Below are positions 1-8,484 of a DNA stretch of 64,000 nucleotides, piece after piece. The notes under the pieces are model-generated. The model searched no databases and was not told the DNA's origin. It was given only the letters and a program-made list of their open reading frames with translations. Position 1 is the stretch's first letter. Each line of letters begins with the position of its first letter. This stretch comes from Sphingobacteriales bacterium (GTDB lineage: Bacteria; Bacteroidota; Bacteroidia; Chitinophagales; Chitinophagaceae), in contig JACRLZ010000007.1 in assembly GCA_016235125.1 (NCBI GenBank), positions 186,001 through 250,000 of the forward strand, in the 5' to 3' direction. The translations under genes were made by a program, and so were the position numbers.

Positions 1-386
1 ATATATGAGCCATAATTCCATTGTGATAGTGTAAAATCCGGATGAGGAGGTGCTTTTACCACTACTGCCTGAGCAGGCCAAGCATAACCCTGATCTGGCA
101 ATACCCAAACAGATATAGAAAAAGAATCCTGGGGAGCAAAATTGTAGAGATTCGAAAATGGGAGTTCTATGTATGTATTTGAACCGTTAAAATAATAGGC
201 GCTATTTGCATTGCCATTTCTATCCGTTGTTAAAGTAGCATTTACAACTGTACCATTAATATTATTTCCGCTTATGTCATTCGCATTTCCATTAAAAGGA
301 TGGTGAAATATGAGACCTTGATTTAGGTTTACCTGAGCAATTGCAGTTTGAAAGCCAAATAAAAATATTATCAGAATCTTCTTCAT
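1..386 (-). CDS. LamG/concanavalin-like secreted protein, C-terminus missing
   Basis: Reads leftward from an ATG at 386 and runs off the window at base 1, so only about 128 N-terminal residues are visible. It opens with a short signal peptide (MKKILIIFLFGFQTAIAQ, probable cleavage after AQ). The mature part has the start of a LamG-like jelly roll: an LNQGLIFHHPFNGNAND stretch, then GNANSAYYFNGSNTYIELP and SFSISVWVLP. The same succession is found in the lipoprotein at 4066-4818, so the two are paralogues. LamG folds bind carbohydrates or proteins at the cell surface; the real ligand cannot be told. The rest of the protein could hold a type IX sorting domain, as is common for such proteins. Confidence 0.8.
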   Translation of the reverse strand, partial: MKKILIIFLFGFQTAIAQVNLNQGLIFHHPFNGNANDISGNNINGTVVNATLTTDRNGNANSAYYFNGSNTYIELPFSNLYNFAPQDSFSISVWVLPDQGYAWPAQAVVVKAPPHPDFTLSQWNYGSY

Positions 387-410
387 GAGATAAGGCTAAA
401 CGAACACAAT

Positions 411-1754
411 TTATTTAAAACCTGTCATTCCTGTATAATTATGAGGTGTGATTTTTTTCAGCTCCTTCTTTATATCTTCTTTTACCTTTAGCCCGTCAAT
501 AAACTGGTGGATCGCTTTTTTGTCAATCTTATCCTTACCTCTTGTCAGTTCTTTCAGCGCTTCGTAGGGATTCGGATAATTTTCCCTTCTTAAGATCGTT
601 TGAATGGCTTCTGCCACTACCGCCCAGTTATTGTCAAGGTCTTCATATATCTTCTGATCGTTCACAATTAATTTTCCAAGGCCTTTTTCAATCGAACGAA
701 ATGCGATCATGGTATGTGCAACAGGTACCCCAATATTGCGTAATACGGTTGAATCTGTAAGATCCCGCTGCAATCTTGACACCGGCAGTTTAGATGCAAA
801 GAATTCAAATATTGCATTGGCCATTCCCAGGTTTCCTTCGGCATTTTCAAAATCAATCGGGTTTACTTTATGTGGCATGGCGGAAGAACCCACTTCTCCT
901 TTTTTTGTTTTCTGCCTGAAATATTCCATCGAAATATAGGTCCACACATCACGGCATAAATCCACGAGAATATTGTTTACCCTTTTCATGCAATCAAAAT
1001 GAGCTGCCAGGTTATCATAGTGCTCGATCTGTGTGGTGAACTGCTGGCGATGCAAGCCAAGCTTATTCAGAAATTCATTGGAAAGTTTTATCCAGTCAAC
1101 TTTTGGAAACGCCGCATGATGTGCATTAAAGTTGCCGGTGGCGCCGCCAAATTTTCCGCTAAAAGGTATGCCGATAAACTGCTCTACCTGGTTCTCTATC
1201 CTTTCCACAAACACCATGATCTCTTTTCCAAGCCGTGTGGGACTGGCAGGCTGGCCATGTGTGTGAGCCAGCATGGGAATATCTTTCCATTCTTTTGCCA
1301 GCAGCTTCAATTCTGTGTTCAGGTTCAGCAGGGCGGGCAGGTATTCATATTCTATTGCCTGCTTCCACAGCAGGGGAATGGCTGTATTATTGATATCCTG
1401 TGATGTTAATCCAAAATGCACCCATTCTTTCGTTTCCTTAGCTCCGCATTTTTCCAATTCATTTTTTAAAAAATATTCAACAGCTTTCACATCATGGTTG
1501 GTGGTGAATTCGATCTGTTTTATTTCCTGTGCATCCTCCGGGCCAAAATCCTCCAGTAGTTTTTGCAGATGCTTGATAGCTTTACCGGGGAGTTTGAAGA
1601 ATTTTTTGTTTTCAAGGAATAACAGGTACTCTATTTCCACCAGCACCCTGTATTTCATCAACCCATATTCTGAAAAATATTCATCAAGATGCTGCACCAG
1701 TTTCCGGTAGCGGCCATCAATGGGGGAAATAGATGTAAGTGAGGTAAGTTCCAT
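411..1754 (-). CDS. purB: Adenylosuccinate lyase
   Basis: 447 residues, normal length for the fumarase/aspartase superfamily enzyme that splits SAICAR and adenylosuccinate in purine synthesis (cytoplasm). The N-terminal LTSISPIDGRY and the superfamily signature SSAMPHKVNPIDFENAEGN (about residues 288-306) are both present, as is the catalytic-histidine segment AHTHGQPASPT (about 163-173). It is of the long PurB type (E. coli-like) rather than the short Bacillus type. The ATG at 1754 is directly upstream of the MELTSLTSISP start. It is divergently placed from mqnA, and the 78 bp between the start codons are mostly a heptamer repeat. Confidence 0.96.
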   Translation of the reverse strand: MELTSLTSISPIDGRYRKLVQHLDEYFSEYGLMKYRVLVEIEYLLFLENKKFFKLPGKAIKHLQKLLEDFGPEDAQEIKQIEFTTNHDVKAVEYFLKNELEKCGAKETKEWVHFGLTSQDINNTAIPLLWKQAIEYEYLPALLNLNTELKLLAKEWKDIPMLAHTHGQPASPTRLGKEIMVFVERIENQVEQFIGIPFSGKFGGATGNFNAHHAAFPKVDWIKLSNEFLNKLGLHRQQFTTQIEHYDNLAAHFDCMKRVNNILVDLCRDVWTYISMEYFRQKTKKGEVGSSAMPHKVNPIDFENAEGNLGMANAIFEFFASKLPVSRLQRDLTDSTVLRNIGVPVAHTMIAFRSIEKGLGKLIVNDQKIYEDLDNNWAVVAEAIQTILRRENYPNPYEALKELTRGKDKIDKKAIHQFIDGLKVKEDIKKELKKITPHNYTGMTGFK

Positions 1755-1762
1755 AATTTTTC

Positions 1763-1804
1763 TTGTTGCTTGTTCCTTGTTGCTTGTTGCTTGTTGCTTG
1801 TTCT
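1763..1804 (+). repeat. Six-unit heptamer array (TTGTTGC)
   Basis: Six in-phase 7-mers: TTGTTGC, TTGTTCC, TTGTTGC, TTGTTGC, TTGTTGC, TTGTTCT. The array fills the gap between the divergent purB and mqnA starts. It belongs to the same class as the heptamer arrays at 24760, 50071, 52019, 60410 and 61114, although the unit sequence differs. Confidence 0.9.
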
Positions 1805-1814
1805 GTTACCTTTG
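1784..1814 (+). promoter_or_regulatory. Bacteroidota-type promoter of mqnA
   Basis: TACCTTTG at 1807-1814 fits the TAnnTTTG -7 box of primary sigma in Bacteroidota. TTG at 1784-1786 lies 20 bases upstream, the usual spacing for the -33 element, and it is supplied by the heptamer array. Expected transcription start is near 1821, about 12 bases before the TTG start codon. Confidence 0.6.
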
Positions 1815-1832
1815 CGGGCAAAAATAATCCAA

Positions 1833-2576
1833 TTGGAGAAGATTCGGGTCGGCATCGTCAACTACCTTAATACAGCGCCATTGCTGTATGGACTGAAGCG
1901 TCCACCGATCAGCGAAAAAATAATACTGACAGGAGATTACCCGGCCCGGCTGGCTGAACAGCTTATGAACAATGAAATTGATGTGGGGCTGGTACCTGTT
2001 GCAGTTATTCCCCGGTTGCCATCTCATTTTATAGCCGGTAATTATTGTATCGGCACCGAAGGTGAGATCGCTTCCGTAGCATTATTCAGCGAAGTGCCGA
2101 TGAATGAGATCAGCAAAGTTTATCTTGATTACCAGAGCCGCAGTTCTGTTGCGTTATTAAAATATCTCATGAAGGAATACTGGGGTGTTGATCCGGAACT
2201 GGTCTTGGCAACAGACGATAGTTACAGAAAGGAGATCAGGGGAACAACCGCCGGTTTGGTTATTGGCGACAGGGCTTTTGAGCAACGAAAGATATCCACC
2301 TTTATTTATGACCTGGGTTCTGAATGGAAAAAAATCACGGGACTGCCATTTGTTTTTGCCGCCTGGGTCAGCCGAAAGGAACTTTCTCCTGATTTTATTG
2401 CTGAGTTCGATGCTGCCAATGCAATGGGGTTGGAGCATATTGACGAAATTATTGAGCAAACTCCCTTTGAACTTTACGATCTGAAGAAATATTACAGCCT
2501 TCACCTGAGTTATAAACTGGATGATGCGAAAAGAAAAGGAATGCAGCATTTTCTTGAAGTAACCCGGAACCAGTAG
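1833..2576 (+). CDS. mqnA: Chorismate dehydratase MqnA (futalosine menaquinone pathway)
   Basis: 247 residues from a TTG codon at 1833. MqnA makes 3-enolpyruvoyl-benzoate from chorismate, the first committed step of the futalosine route to menaquinone. The start of the protein, LEKIRVGIVNYLNTAPLLYGL, carries the family's conserved VxYLNTxPL segment; NEIDVGLVPVAVIPRL and GLVIGDRAF are further family blocks of this periplasmic-binding-protein-like fold. The frame stays open upstream to 1770 but those codons are the heptamer repeat and part of the promoter, so they are not counted. There is no ATG near the start. It implies that this organism uses the futalosine rather than the MenFD pathway. 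Confidence 0.88.
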   Translation: MEKIRVGIVNYLNTAPLLYGLKRPPISEKIILTGDYPARLAEQLMNNEIDVGLVPVAVIPRLPSHFIAGNYCIGTEGEIASVALFSEVPMNEISKVYLDYQSRSSVALLKYLMKEYWGVDPELVLATDDSYRKEIRGTTAGLVIGDRAFEQRKISTFIYDLGSEWKKITGLPFVFAAWVSRKELSPDFIAEFDAANAMGLEHIDEIIEQTPFELYDLKKYYSLHLSYKLDDAKRKGMQHFLEVTRNQ

Positions 2577-2579
2577 TTG

Positions 2580-3305
2580 TTAAGCAGGAAGATTTTTATA
2601 AACATCCCTGCGGCAAAAAATGCTGTTGATGTATGTGTCGGCGTAAATGAAATAGCCTTTTGATTCAAGGAATTTGATTATTTCATTGTTTTTTGATTCA
2701 AGATTGTTTTGCTGATAAACCAATGTTTCAATACATAAAACTTCTGGTTGGTATTTAGAGAAGTCAAGAGTATTTAAAATTTGAAGGTCTAATCCTTCAA
2801 CGTCTAGTGAAACTAAGTTTGGGTATGAGAAAAAATTATTCTTAATGATTTCGTTTATGTTGAAAAGAGGAGTTTTTAAAATCTTTTCAACTTTAAATTT
2901 TCCTACTTTTTCATTTCCGGTATATTGCCAGAATTCTGCATCTTCTTTTGAGAATGTACTGAACCCATGTGCTTTTTTTTCAAAAAGGTAATAATCGGCT
3001 TCTTTTTTCTCATTGAATGCAATGCCTGCATTGATACAGGTATCTCTTTTTCTTTTTCGCCTCAGTTTTTTATAAAGTATGGGATTGGGCTCGATGCAAA
3101 CGCCTTTGCTGCCTCTGGCATAGAGCCTGTATGTGTTATTTAATGCCATTGGTTCATTTGCCCCGATATCAAGATATGAAGGTCGAGAAATGCCAAGTCT
3201 TGAGAAAAGATCAGCAATAATAATATCCTCGCCACTTTGGGAATAGCTTGATCTTCTGTGAGGGAAGAATATCTGTATCAGGAGCTTCTTCAGTGATTTA
3301 AACAT
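2580..3305 (-). CDS. FkbM-family methyltransferase
   Basis: 241 residues. SAM-dependent methyltransferase of the FkbM type: SQSGEDIIIADLF (about 21-34), the SAM-binding YLDIGANEP (about 44-52), the acidic end of beta-2 in GVCIEPNP, and the family's LVSLDVEGLDLQILNTLDF block (about 164-182). Such enzymes methylate hydroxyls, often of sugars in surface polysaccharides. Its start lies 2 bases past the stop of the methyltransferase upstream (3308-4036), so the two are one transcription unit. The substrate is unknown; the neighbouring sugar genes suggest a glycan. Confidence 0.85.
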   Translation of the reverse strand: MFKSLKKLLIQIFFPHRRSSYSQSGEDIIIADLFSRLGISRPSYLDIGANEPMALNNTYRLYARGSKGVCIEPNPILYKKLRRKRKRDTCINAGIAFNEKKEADYYLFEKKAHGFSTFSKEDAEFWQYTGNEKVGKFKVEKILKTPLFNINEIIKNNFFSYPNLVSLDVEGLDLQILNTLDFSKYQPEVLCIETLVYQQNNLESKNNEIIKFLESKGYFIYADTYINSIFCRRDVYKNLPA

Positions 3306-3307
3306 AT

Positions 3308-4036
3308 TTATCTGGCAGCAACTTTTAATTCAAAGGTGTAAATCCTTGGACTTGTTTTGTGAAAAGATGTTTGTAATACCTTATTCCAGAAGCTTTCTTT
3401 GAATTTGTGATAACCTATCAGTGATTTGATGACTATTTTTTTAATAGGATTCATATGTTTGGTACCATCAGGATCAATAAATTCAATATTTGTAAAACCC
3501 GCAGCTTTTAGGACATAAATACATGAGCCTGCCGTAAACATAACTGTGTGAGTAAAATCTTCGTAACGCCAATAGGAGCCGGTGTAAGATTGTGCATTCG
3601 GAACCATTAAGAGGAAAACTCCATTTTCGGTTAATAAATATTTTTTGATATGAATTAAGGTATCAATAATTGATTCCTTGTCTATGTGTTCCAGAACATG
3701 ACTCATTACTACCCTGTCAAATTTTTTTCCTGACTGTAGTGCAAATTCCCTGATATCGTTGATCTTTTCAACCTCAAGGCCATTCTTTTTGCAGGCTGAA
3801 ATAGATTCCTCATTAATATCAACCCCGTTAAGATTTTTGAATCCTTTTTTTTTCAGGTTACTTAATAACTGGCCGAGGCCACAACCTATATCAAGAATGT
3901 TGAGTTGCTTATCATTTTCTGAAAAGTATGGAGAAAGATAGCGGGGAAGTCTATAATCAGAATAGAGTTCTTCATTGACATTCCGGTTAGCGAAATATGT
4001 ACTCTTCTTAACATCGTCAGTTGAAACCTCTGTCAT
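3308..4036 (-). CDS. Class I SAM-dependent methyltransferase
   Basis: 242 residues, Methyltransf_11/23-like. Motif I is LNILDIGCGLGQLLSNL (about 45-61), motif II is the NGVDINEESI acidic loop, and VVMSHVLEHIDKESI (about 111-125) is the typical post-motif II segment of small-molecule or glycan methyltransferases. VFLLMVPNAQS is motif IV/V. Co-transcribed with the FkbM enzyme downstream. The LamG lipoprotein gene ends 29 bases upstream on the same strand. Acceptor unknown. Confidence 0.85.
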   Translation of the reverse strand: MTEVSTDDVKKSTYFANRNVNEELYSDYRLPRYLSPYFSENDKQLNILDIGCGLGQLLSNLKKKGFKNLNGVDINEESISACKKNGLEVEKINDIREFALQSGKKFDRVVMSHVLEHIDKESIIDTLIHIKKYLLTENGVFLLMVPNAQSYTGSYWRYEDFTHTVMFTAGSCIYVLKAAGFTNIEFIDPDGTKHMNPIKKIVIKSLIGYHKFKESFWNKVLQTSFHKTSPRIYTFELKVAAR

Positions 4037-4065
4037 TACAGTTTGTTTATGTCTTCTGTTGTTTG

Positions 4066-4818
4066 TTATAATTGGAAAATTTCTTTCACTTCGCTTTGAG
4101 TCAGTTCTCTATTATATATTCTTATTTCATCCAGTTTGCCTTGAAAATACTGCCCTATTCCTGAGGTGCTGAGTGCAGCGCCAATCATTGTAATAAAATT
4201 ATTTGTACTATAGGCGATTGACATATTAGCAAATGTGACCGTATTCATTAACTCGCCGTTTATATATAGTTTCATTTTTTTTGTTGTTGCATCGCATACC
4301 CCAACGACATGAGACCAAACACCTGAAAATATTGTACCGGGTGGAGCCCAGCATTCATTAATAGTGAGGCCATCGACTACGTCTTTACGAACTCCAAGGC
4401 TATTGTAGCCGGGTCGGTTGGAAAAATAAAGTAAAAAAGGATCTTTTGCAAAAGCTGCGTCCCCATGCCAAATAACTATGCCCGGTGACAGATAGTTATC
4501 CGGGCGAATCCAGGCAGAGATTGAAAAACTTTCTTTTAAATCAAGAGAAACACTGCTATTCATCTGGATATAACTGCTGGCTCCATTAAATAAATAGGCC
4601 TGGTTAGCATTACCAAACCTGTCAACTGTTAATGAAGCCCCGTTTACAGTACCATGATTCTGATTCGATGTTGCGTCATTCGCATTGCCGTTAAAAAGGT
4701 AATAGGCAATTAGACCATTATTAAGTGTGGAAGTATTGGTGTTTTGTTGAGTGTCTTTATCCTTTTTGCAACTGGTTATAACTATAACTAAAGATAAAAT
4801 TAAAATAACAGTTCGCAT
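4066..4818 (-). CDS. LamG-domain lipoprotein
   Basis: 250 residues. The N-terminus has a lipoprotein signal peptide ending in the lipobox VITSC with KKDKD after the cysteine, typical of Bacteroidota lipoproteins. The remainder is one LamG/laminin-G-3 domain: GLIAYYLFNGNANDA, SFSISAWIRPD, WSHVVGVCDATTKKMKLYING and LDEIRIYNRELTQSEVKEIF are the canonical blocks. Paralogue of the partial gene at 1-386. Role probably carbohydrate or surface binding; no catalytic part is seen. Confidence 0.88.
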   Translation of the reverse strand: MRTVILILSLVIVITSCKKDKDTQQNTNTSTLNNGLIAYYLFNGNANDATSNQNHGTVNGASLTVDRFGNANQAYLFNGASSYIQMNSSVSLDLKESFSISAWIRPDNYLSPGIVIWHGDAAFAKDPFLLYFSNRPGYNSLGVRKDVVDGLTINECWAPPGTIFSGVWSHVVGVCDATTKKMKLYINGELMNTVTFANMSIAYSTNNFITMIGAALSTSGIGQYFQGKLDEIRIYNRELTQSEVKEIFQL

Positions 4819-4881
4819 GGTAAAATGGTTTTAGCGTATGAAATCCGAAGATATAAATATTGGGTGTTTATTCCAAAGAGA

Positions 4882-5769
4882 CTACATGGTATCCAGTTCC
4901 TTCACCACTTTTTCAAACTGTGGCTGGTAAACAAAGTCATAGGCATTCTCCCCTTCAGGTATCACATTCGGGCATTCAAAACAAAGTTCCAATGCCCTTT
5001 TCACTTTTAATGCTTCTGCCAGGGCAAAAGGGAACGACTGGTTGCCGATAAAAAACTTACATCCGGCAATAACCTGCGCCAGTTCCAGGAAATTGCTTAC
5101 CTGTTTATGTTTGAGTGCCGGGATCGCTGACTTTAAATCCTCATATTCTTCCTTAGTGCCCACAAAACTTGTGTTGGGATATGCTTTTAAAAAATCATAG
5201 CTGATACCCGGTGCCCGGTAGCGGAAACTCCTTGCAATCACTATTTCATTGTTCAATGATGCATCAGGTTTTACTGTCAGCCATGCTTTGCTGAGATCTG
5301 TTGTTATTCCATACATATGAAAATACCAGCGGCAGATATGGTTTGTGTTGTAATCAAAAGGATATTTCCTGAACTCATCAAGATCGTAATCAATTTTCTG
5401 ATCGGAAAGAATGTCGCAGCTTGCAAAACCCGGTTGTGATAACAGCAGGGGCGCCAGCATCAGCACATTTTTTTCTGTCAGTATCTTATCCTTGTTCTCA
5501 TGTTTCATCTTTTTACTGTACAAAGATTTCTGATTGATCTGCAGATGCAAATGGATCTTTCTGCCTTCTGCCAGCACTTTCATGGCAGGTATGGCATAAA
5601 TGATATCGCCTAACAGCCCGAAGTGTTTGAAATGAACTGCATCGCCAGCTGTTTTGGGATGCAGGTTAGGCAGTTCCAGTTTTGACAGAGCCTTTGAAAA
5701 AAGTTTTCTTTTAGCCTTCTGTTTGAATAGGGCGATATAAAGCCGCTGAAAAATGTTCAGGCCGTTCAT
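4882..5769 (-). CDS. Heptosyltransferase-like (GT9/GT-B fold) protein
   Basis: 295 residues. The segment FGLLGDIIYAIPAMKVLAEG (about 50-69) resembles the N-terminal GD.I...P.L motif of ADP-heptose:LPS heptosyltransferases, and FIGNQSFPFALAEALKVKRALEL (about 240-262) resembles their nucleotide-sugar-binding C-terminal block. The central part is too divergent for a firm assignment. It stands divergent from the acetyltransferase at 5858, at the edge of the polysaccharide genes, which fits a role in glycan assembly. Alternative: an inactive or differently specific GT-B relative. Confidence 0.6.
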   Translation of the reverse strand: MNGLNIFQRLYIALFKQKAKRKLFSKALSKLELPNLHPKTAGDAVHFKHFGLLGDIIYAIPAMKVLAEGRKIHLHLQINQKSLYSKKMKHENKDKILTEKNVLMLAPLLLSQPGFASCDILSDQKIDYDLDEFRKYPFDYNTNHICRWYFHMYGITTDLSKAWLTVKPDASLNNEIVIARSFRYRAPGISYDFLKAYPNTSFVGTKEEYEDLKSAIPALKHKQVSNFLELAQVIAGCKFFIGNQSFPFALAEALKVKRALELCFECPNVIPEGENAYDFVYQPQFEKVVKELDTM

Positions 5770-5857
5770 AAGTAAATAGGTGATTTCAAAAGTAGCGGTT
5801 TTTCGCTTAGCCTGGTTTAACTGTCTGAGAGGAAATTCGTTACTTTGTTCACTGTCT

Positions 5858-6454
5858 ATGCGGAAACTATTTCATTTACTGACCTGGTATTTGTTTAAAT
5901 ATCCTTTTTATAAACTGTCGCTGGCAAAACTCGGTTCCCGTTCCAAACTGATCAATGCAAAAGTGGACGGTGCAAAAAGGATTTCTATTGGAACAGCTGT
6001 GTATATAAATAACGGAGGCTGGCTGGCCTGTCTGCCGCTTACAGGCAACAATAATTGTTCGCTGACCATCGGAGATGGTACTTATGTGGGCAGGTTCTGT
6101 CATTTCTATGCCACATCAAAAATAGAGATAGGAAGAAAAGTGCTGATGGCCGATAAGGTGTATATCGCCGACAATCTTCACCAGTTTGAAAATATAAATA
6201 TGCCGGTGATCGACCAACCCATAAAGCAAACCACCGGAGTTGTAATAGGTGACGGAGCATGGCTTGGCGAAAATGTATGTGTTATCGGCGCCAGTGTAGG
6301 CAAGCAATCAGTGGTGGGGGCCAATTCGGTTGTAATGAAAGATATTCCTGATCATTGTGTAGCAGTCGGCGCTCCTGCAAAGATCATCAAACGGTATTCA
6401 TTTGAGAAAAATGAGTGGCTGAAGACAAATGAGAACGGCGAATTCATAAACTGA
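5858..6454 (+). CDS. Hexapeptide-repeat O-acetyltransferase
   Basis: 198 residues from ATG 5858. Left-handed parallel beta-helix acyltransferase (WbbJ/LbetaH class): successive hexapeptides such as ISIGTAVYINN, LTIGDGTYVGRFCHF and VVIGDGAWLGENVCVIGASVG, and the diagnostic end VVGANSVVMKDIPDHCVAVGAPAKIIKRY. The residue pattern GDGAWLGENV is the catalytic/CoA region of sugar O-acetyltransferases. The frame is open upstream to 5780, but those codons lack hexapeptide character and overlap the probable promoter. First gene of a three-gene plus-strand operon (3 bases to the epimerase). Confidence 0.87.
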   Translation: MRKLFHLLTWYLFKYPFYKLSLAKLGSRSKLINAKVDGAKRISIGTAVYINNGGWLACLPLTGNNNCSLTIGDGTYVGRFCHFYATSKIEIGRKVLMADKVYIADNLHQFENINMPVIDQPIKQTTGVVIGDGAWLGENVCVIGASVGKQSVVGANSVVMKDIPDHCVAVGAPAKIIKRYSFEKNEWLKTNENGEFIN

Positions 6455-6457
6455 CCC

Positions 6458-7591
6458 ATGAAAAAAGTTTTAATAACAGGCGGTGCAGGCTTTATCGGTT
6501 CTAATCTTGCTTTATATCTTTTGCAGAAAGGATATACGGTGACGATGCTGGATAACCTGTTAAAACAAATCCATGGAGAAAACCCGGAGCAAAGTTCCCC
6601 GCTTTATCTTTCCATCCGGGACAAAGTGCATTTTATCAAAGGCACTGTTACTTCAGGAGAGGATTGGCAGAAGGCAATTGCTGACAACGAAATAATTGTT
6701 CATCTCGCTGCTGAAACAGGCACAGGCCAGTCCATGTATGAGGTAAGCCGGTATGTTGATACCAATATCGGAGGCACAGCTATCATGCTCGATATTTTAG
6801 CGAATAATAAAACAAAAGTTCAGAAAGTAATTGTTGCATCTTCAAGAGCTATTTATGGTGAAGGAAAATATTTATCTGCTGAACTCGGCGCTGTTTATCC
6901 TTCGCACCGCCGGGCTGAAGATATGGATAAGGGAAACTTTGAAGTGACCTATCCCGGTTCTTCAGTTTTAAAACTGGTGGCCACCGATGAAGACTCAAAA
7001 ATTCATCCTTCATCGGTGTATGGTATTACCAAGCAAAATCAGGAGCAGATAGTGATGCTGGTCTGCAAAGCTCTCGGTATTGCAGCTGTAGCTTTCCGGT
7101 ATCAAAATGTATATGGACCTGGCCAATCATTAAGCAATCCCTACACCGGTATCCTTTCCATCTTTTCTACTTTGATAAAGAATTACAAACCCCTCAACAT
7201 ATTTGAGGACGGAAAAGAAAGCCGTGATTTTGTTTATATTGATGATGTGGTGAAAGCAACTGCGCTGGGTATTAAGAAAGAGGAAGCCAACGGAGAAGTG
7301 TTTAATGTTGGTAGCGGTGTTTCCACTACAGTAATGGAAGTGGCAAAATCTCTGGTGAAAAATTACGGAATAGAAGTTCCGTTGAATGTGACAGGGAATT
7401 ATCGCTTAGGTGATATTCGTCATAATTATGCTGATATAAGTAAGATTCAGCAGCGGCTGGGATTTCAACCTTCTGTTTCTTTCAAAGAAGGGTTGAAAAA
7501 ATTTACCGACTGGGTAAGCAGCCAGGAAATCGGCGAAAGCCGATACGATGAATCAATACAGGAGATGAAGGAAAAAGGACTCATGAAGTAA
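6458..7591 (+). CDS. NAD-dependent sugar epimerase/dehydratase, dTDP-L-rhamnose 4-epimerase-like
   Basis: 377 residues, extended SDR. NAD-binding GGAGFIGS (about 8-15), HLAAETGTGQSMYEVSRY (about 82-99), SRAIYGEGKY, the YGITK catalytic motif (YxxxK, about 188-192) and the AFRYQNVYGPGQ segment are visible. The GxGQSMYE and YGEG blocks are closest to dTDP-L-rhamnose 4-epimerases (dTDP-6-deoxy-L-talose formation). A UDP- or GDP-sugar epimerase is the alternative. Sits between the acetyltransferase and a GT2, so the sugar nucleotide it makes is probably used by the adjacent transferase. Confidence 0.82.
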   Translation: MKKVLITGGAGFIGSNLALYLLQKGYTVTMLDNLLKQIHGENPEQSSPLYLSIRDKVHFIKGTVTSGEDWQKAIADNEIIVHLAAETGTGQSMYEVSRYVDTNIGGTAIMLDILANNKTKVQKVIVASSRAIYGEGKYLSAELGAVYPSHRRAEDMDKGNFEVTYPGSSVLKLVATDEDSKIHPSSVYGITKQNQEQIVMLVCKALGIAAVAFRYQNVYGPGQSLSNPYTGILSIFSTLIKNYKPLNIFEDGKESRDFVYIDDVVKATALGIKKEEANGEVFNVGSGVSTTVMEVAKSLVKNYGIEVPLNVTGNYRLGDIRHNYADISKIQQRLGFQPSVSFKEGLKKFTDWVSSQEIGESRYDESIQEMKEKGLMK

Positions 7592-7596
7592 TTATC

Positions 7597-8484
7597 ATGG
7601 CAAAAATCGGATTAGTTACCGTTCTGTACAACAGCGATACTGTGCTGGAAGGTTTTTTTAAAAGTATTTCCATCCAGTCTTACAAAAAATATATTCTCTA
7701 TTTAATTGATAACTCTGTCAACAATGCCACAGACGCCTTGATAGCAAAACTGGTACAGGCCTATCCCGTTGCAGAATATAATCATATAAAAGGAGATGGA
7801 AATATGGGTGTAGCTGCCGGCAATAATGCTGGTATCAAACAGGCGCTGGCAGACGAATGTGATTATGTGCTGCTGCTGAACAACGACATTGAGATTGAGC
7901 AAAGCGATGCCCTGGAAAAAATCATTTCAGTTTGTGAGGTGAATAAGGAAAGAATAGTTGTACCAAAGATTTTTTATTATGATACCCGGAAATTATGGAT
8001 GGCGGGCGGGTATATGGACACCTGGCGGGCATTAGGTGTGCATGAGGGCTACAAAAAAAATGATGGCGCAAAATATAACCAGGCAAAAAATATCAGCTAT
8101 GCACCGACCTGCTTTATGATTATTGCCAAAGAAGTTTTTGACAAAGTGGGGGTAATGGATGAAAAATATTTTGCTTACTACGACGATACAGATTTTGTGC
8201 TGCGGGCAACGATGGCGGGCTACAAACTATTCTATGAGCCTTCAGTAAGCATTCTGCACAAAGTTTCTTCTTCGGGTGGTGGCGATGCTTCGTCATTCTA
8301 TATCTATTATTCCAACCGGAATAAGATTTATTTTATCCGTAAAAACCTCAGGGGAGTTAAGAAAGTTTTTGCGATTTGCTATACGTTAATTTCAAGAATA
8401 GCTTTCTGGCTGAAATTTAATAAGGATGGAAAAAGGAAATTGGTAAGTGGGTTAAGAGATGGATTCAAATTAAAGATTAAATAG
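7597..8484 (+). CDS. Glycosyltransferase family 2 (rhamnosyltransferase-like)
   Basis: 295 residues, GT-A fold. VTVLYNSDTVLEGFF at the N-terminus, the DNSVNNATD loop, GNMGVAAGNNAGIKQAL and the NNDIEI (DxD-equivalent, about 95-100) are typical of WbbL/rhamnosyltransferase-type GT2 enzymes. Acceptor-side block MDEKYFAYYDDTDFVLRATMAGYKLFYEPSVSILHK is complete. No membrane anchor, so peripheral on the cytoplasmic side. Last gene of the acetyltransferase-epimerase-GT2 unit. Its 3' end overlaps the oppositely oriented GT4 gene by 8 bases. Confidence 0.9.
   Translation: MAKIGLVTVLYNSDTVLEGFFKSISIQSYKKYILYLIDNSVNNATDALIAKLVQAYPVAEYNHIKGDGNMGVAAGNNAGIKQALADECDYVLLLNNDIEIEQSDALEKIISVCEVNKERIVVPKIFYYDTRKLWMAGGYMDTWRALGVHEGYKKNDGAKYNQAKNISYAPTCFMIIAKEVFDKVGVMDEKYFAYYDDTDFVLRATMAGYKLFYEPSVSILHKVSSSGGGDASSFYIYYSNRNKIYFIRKNLRGVKKVFAICYTLISRIAFWLKFNKDGKRKLVSGLRDGFKLKIK

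Noticed and set aside
1658..1861. Possible N-terminal extension of purB through the TTGTTGC array
   Set aside because: The extension reads NKQQATRNKQQ, a direct product of the heptamer repeat, and PurB proteins start at MELTSL-like sequence.
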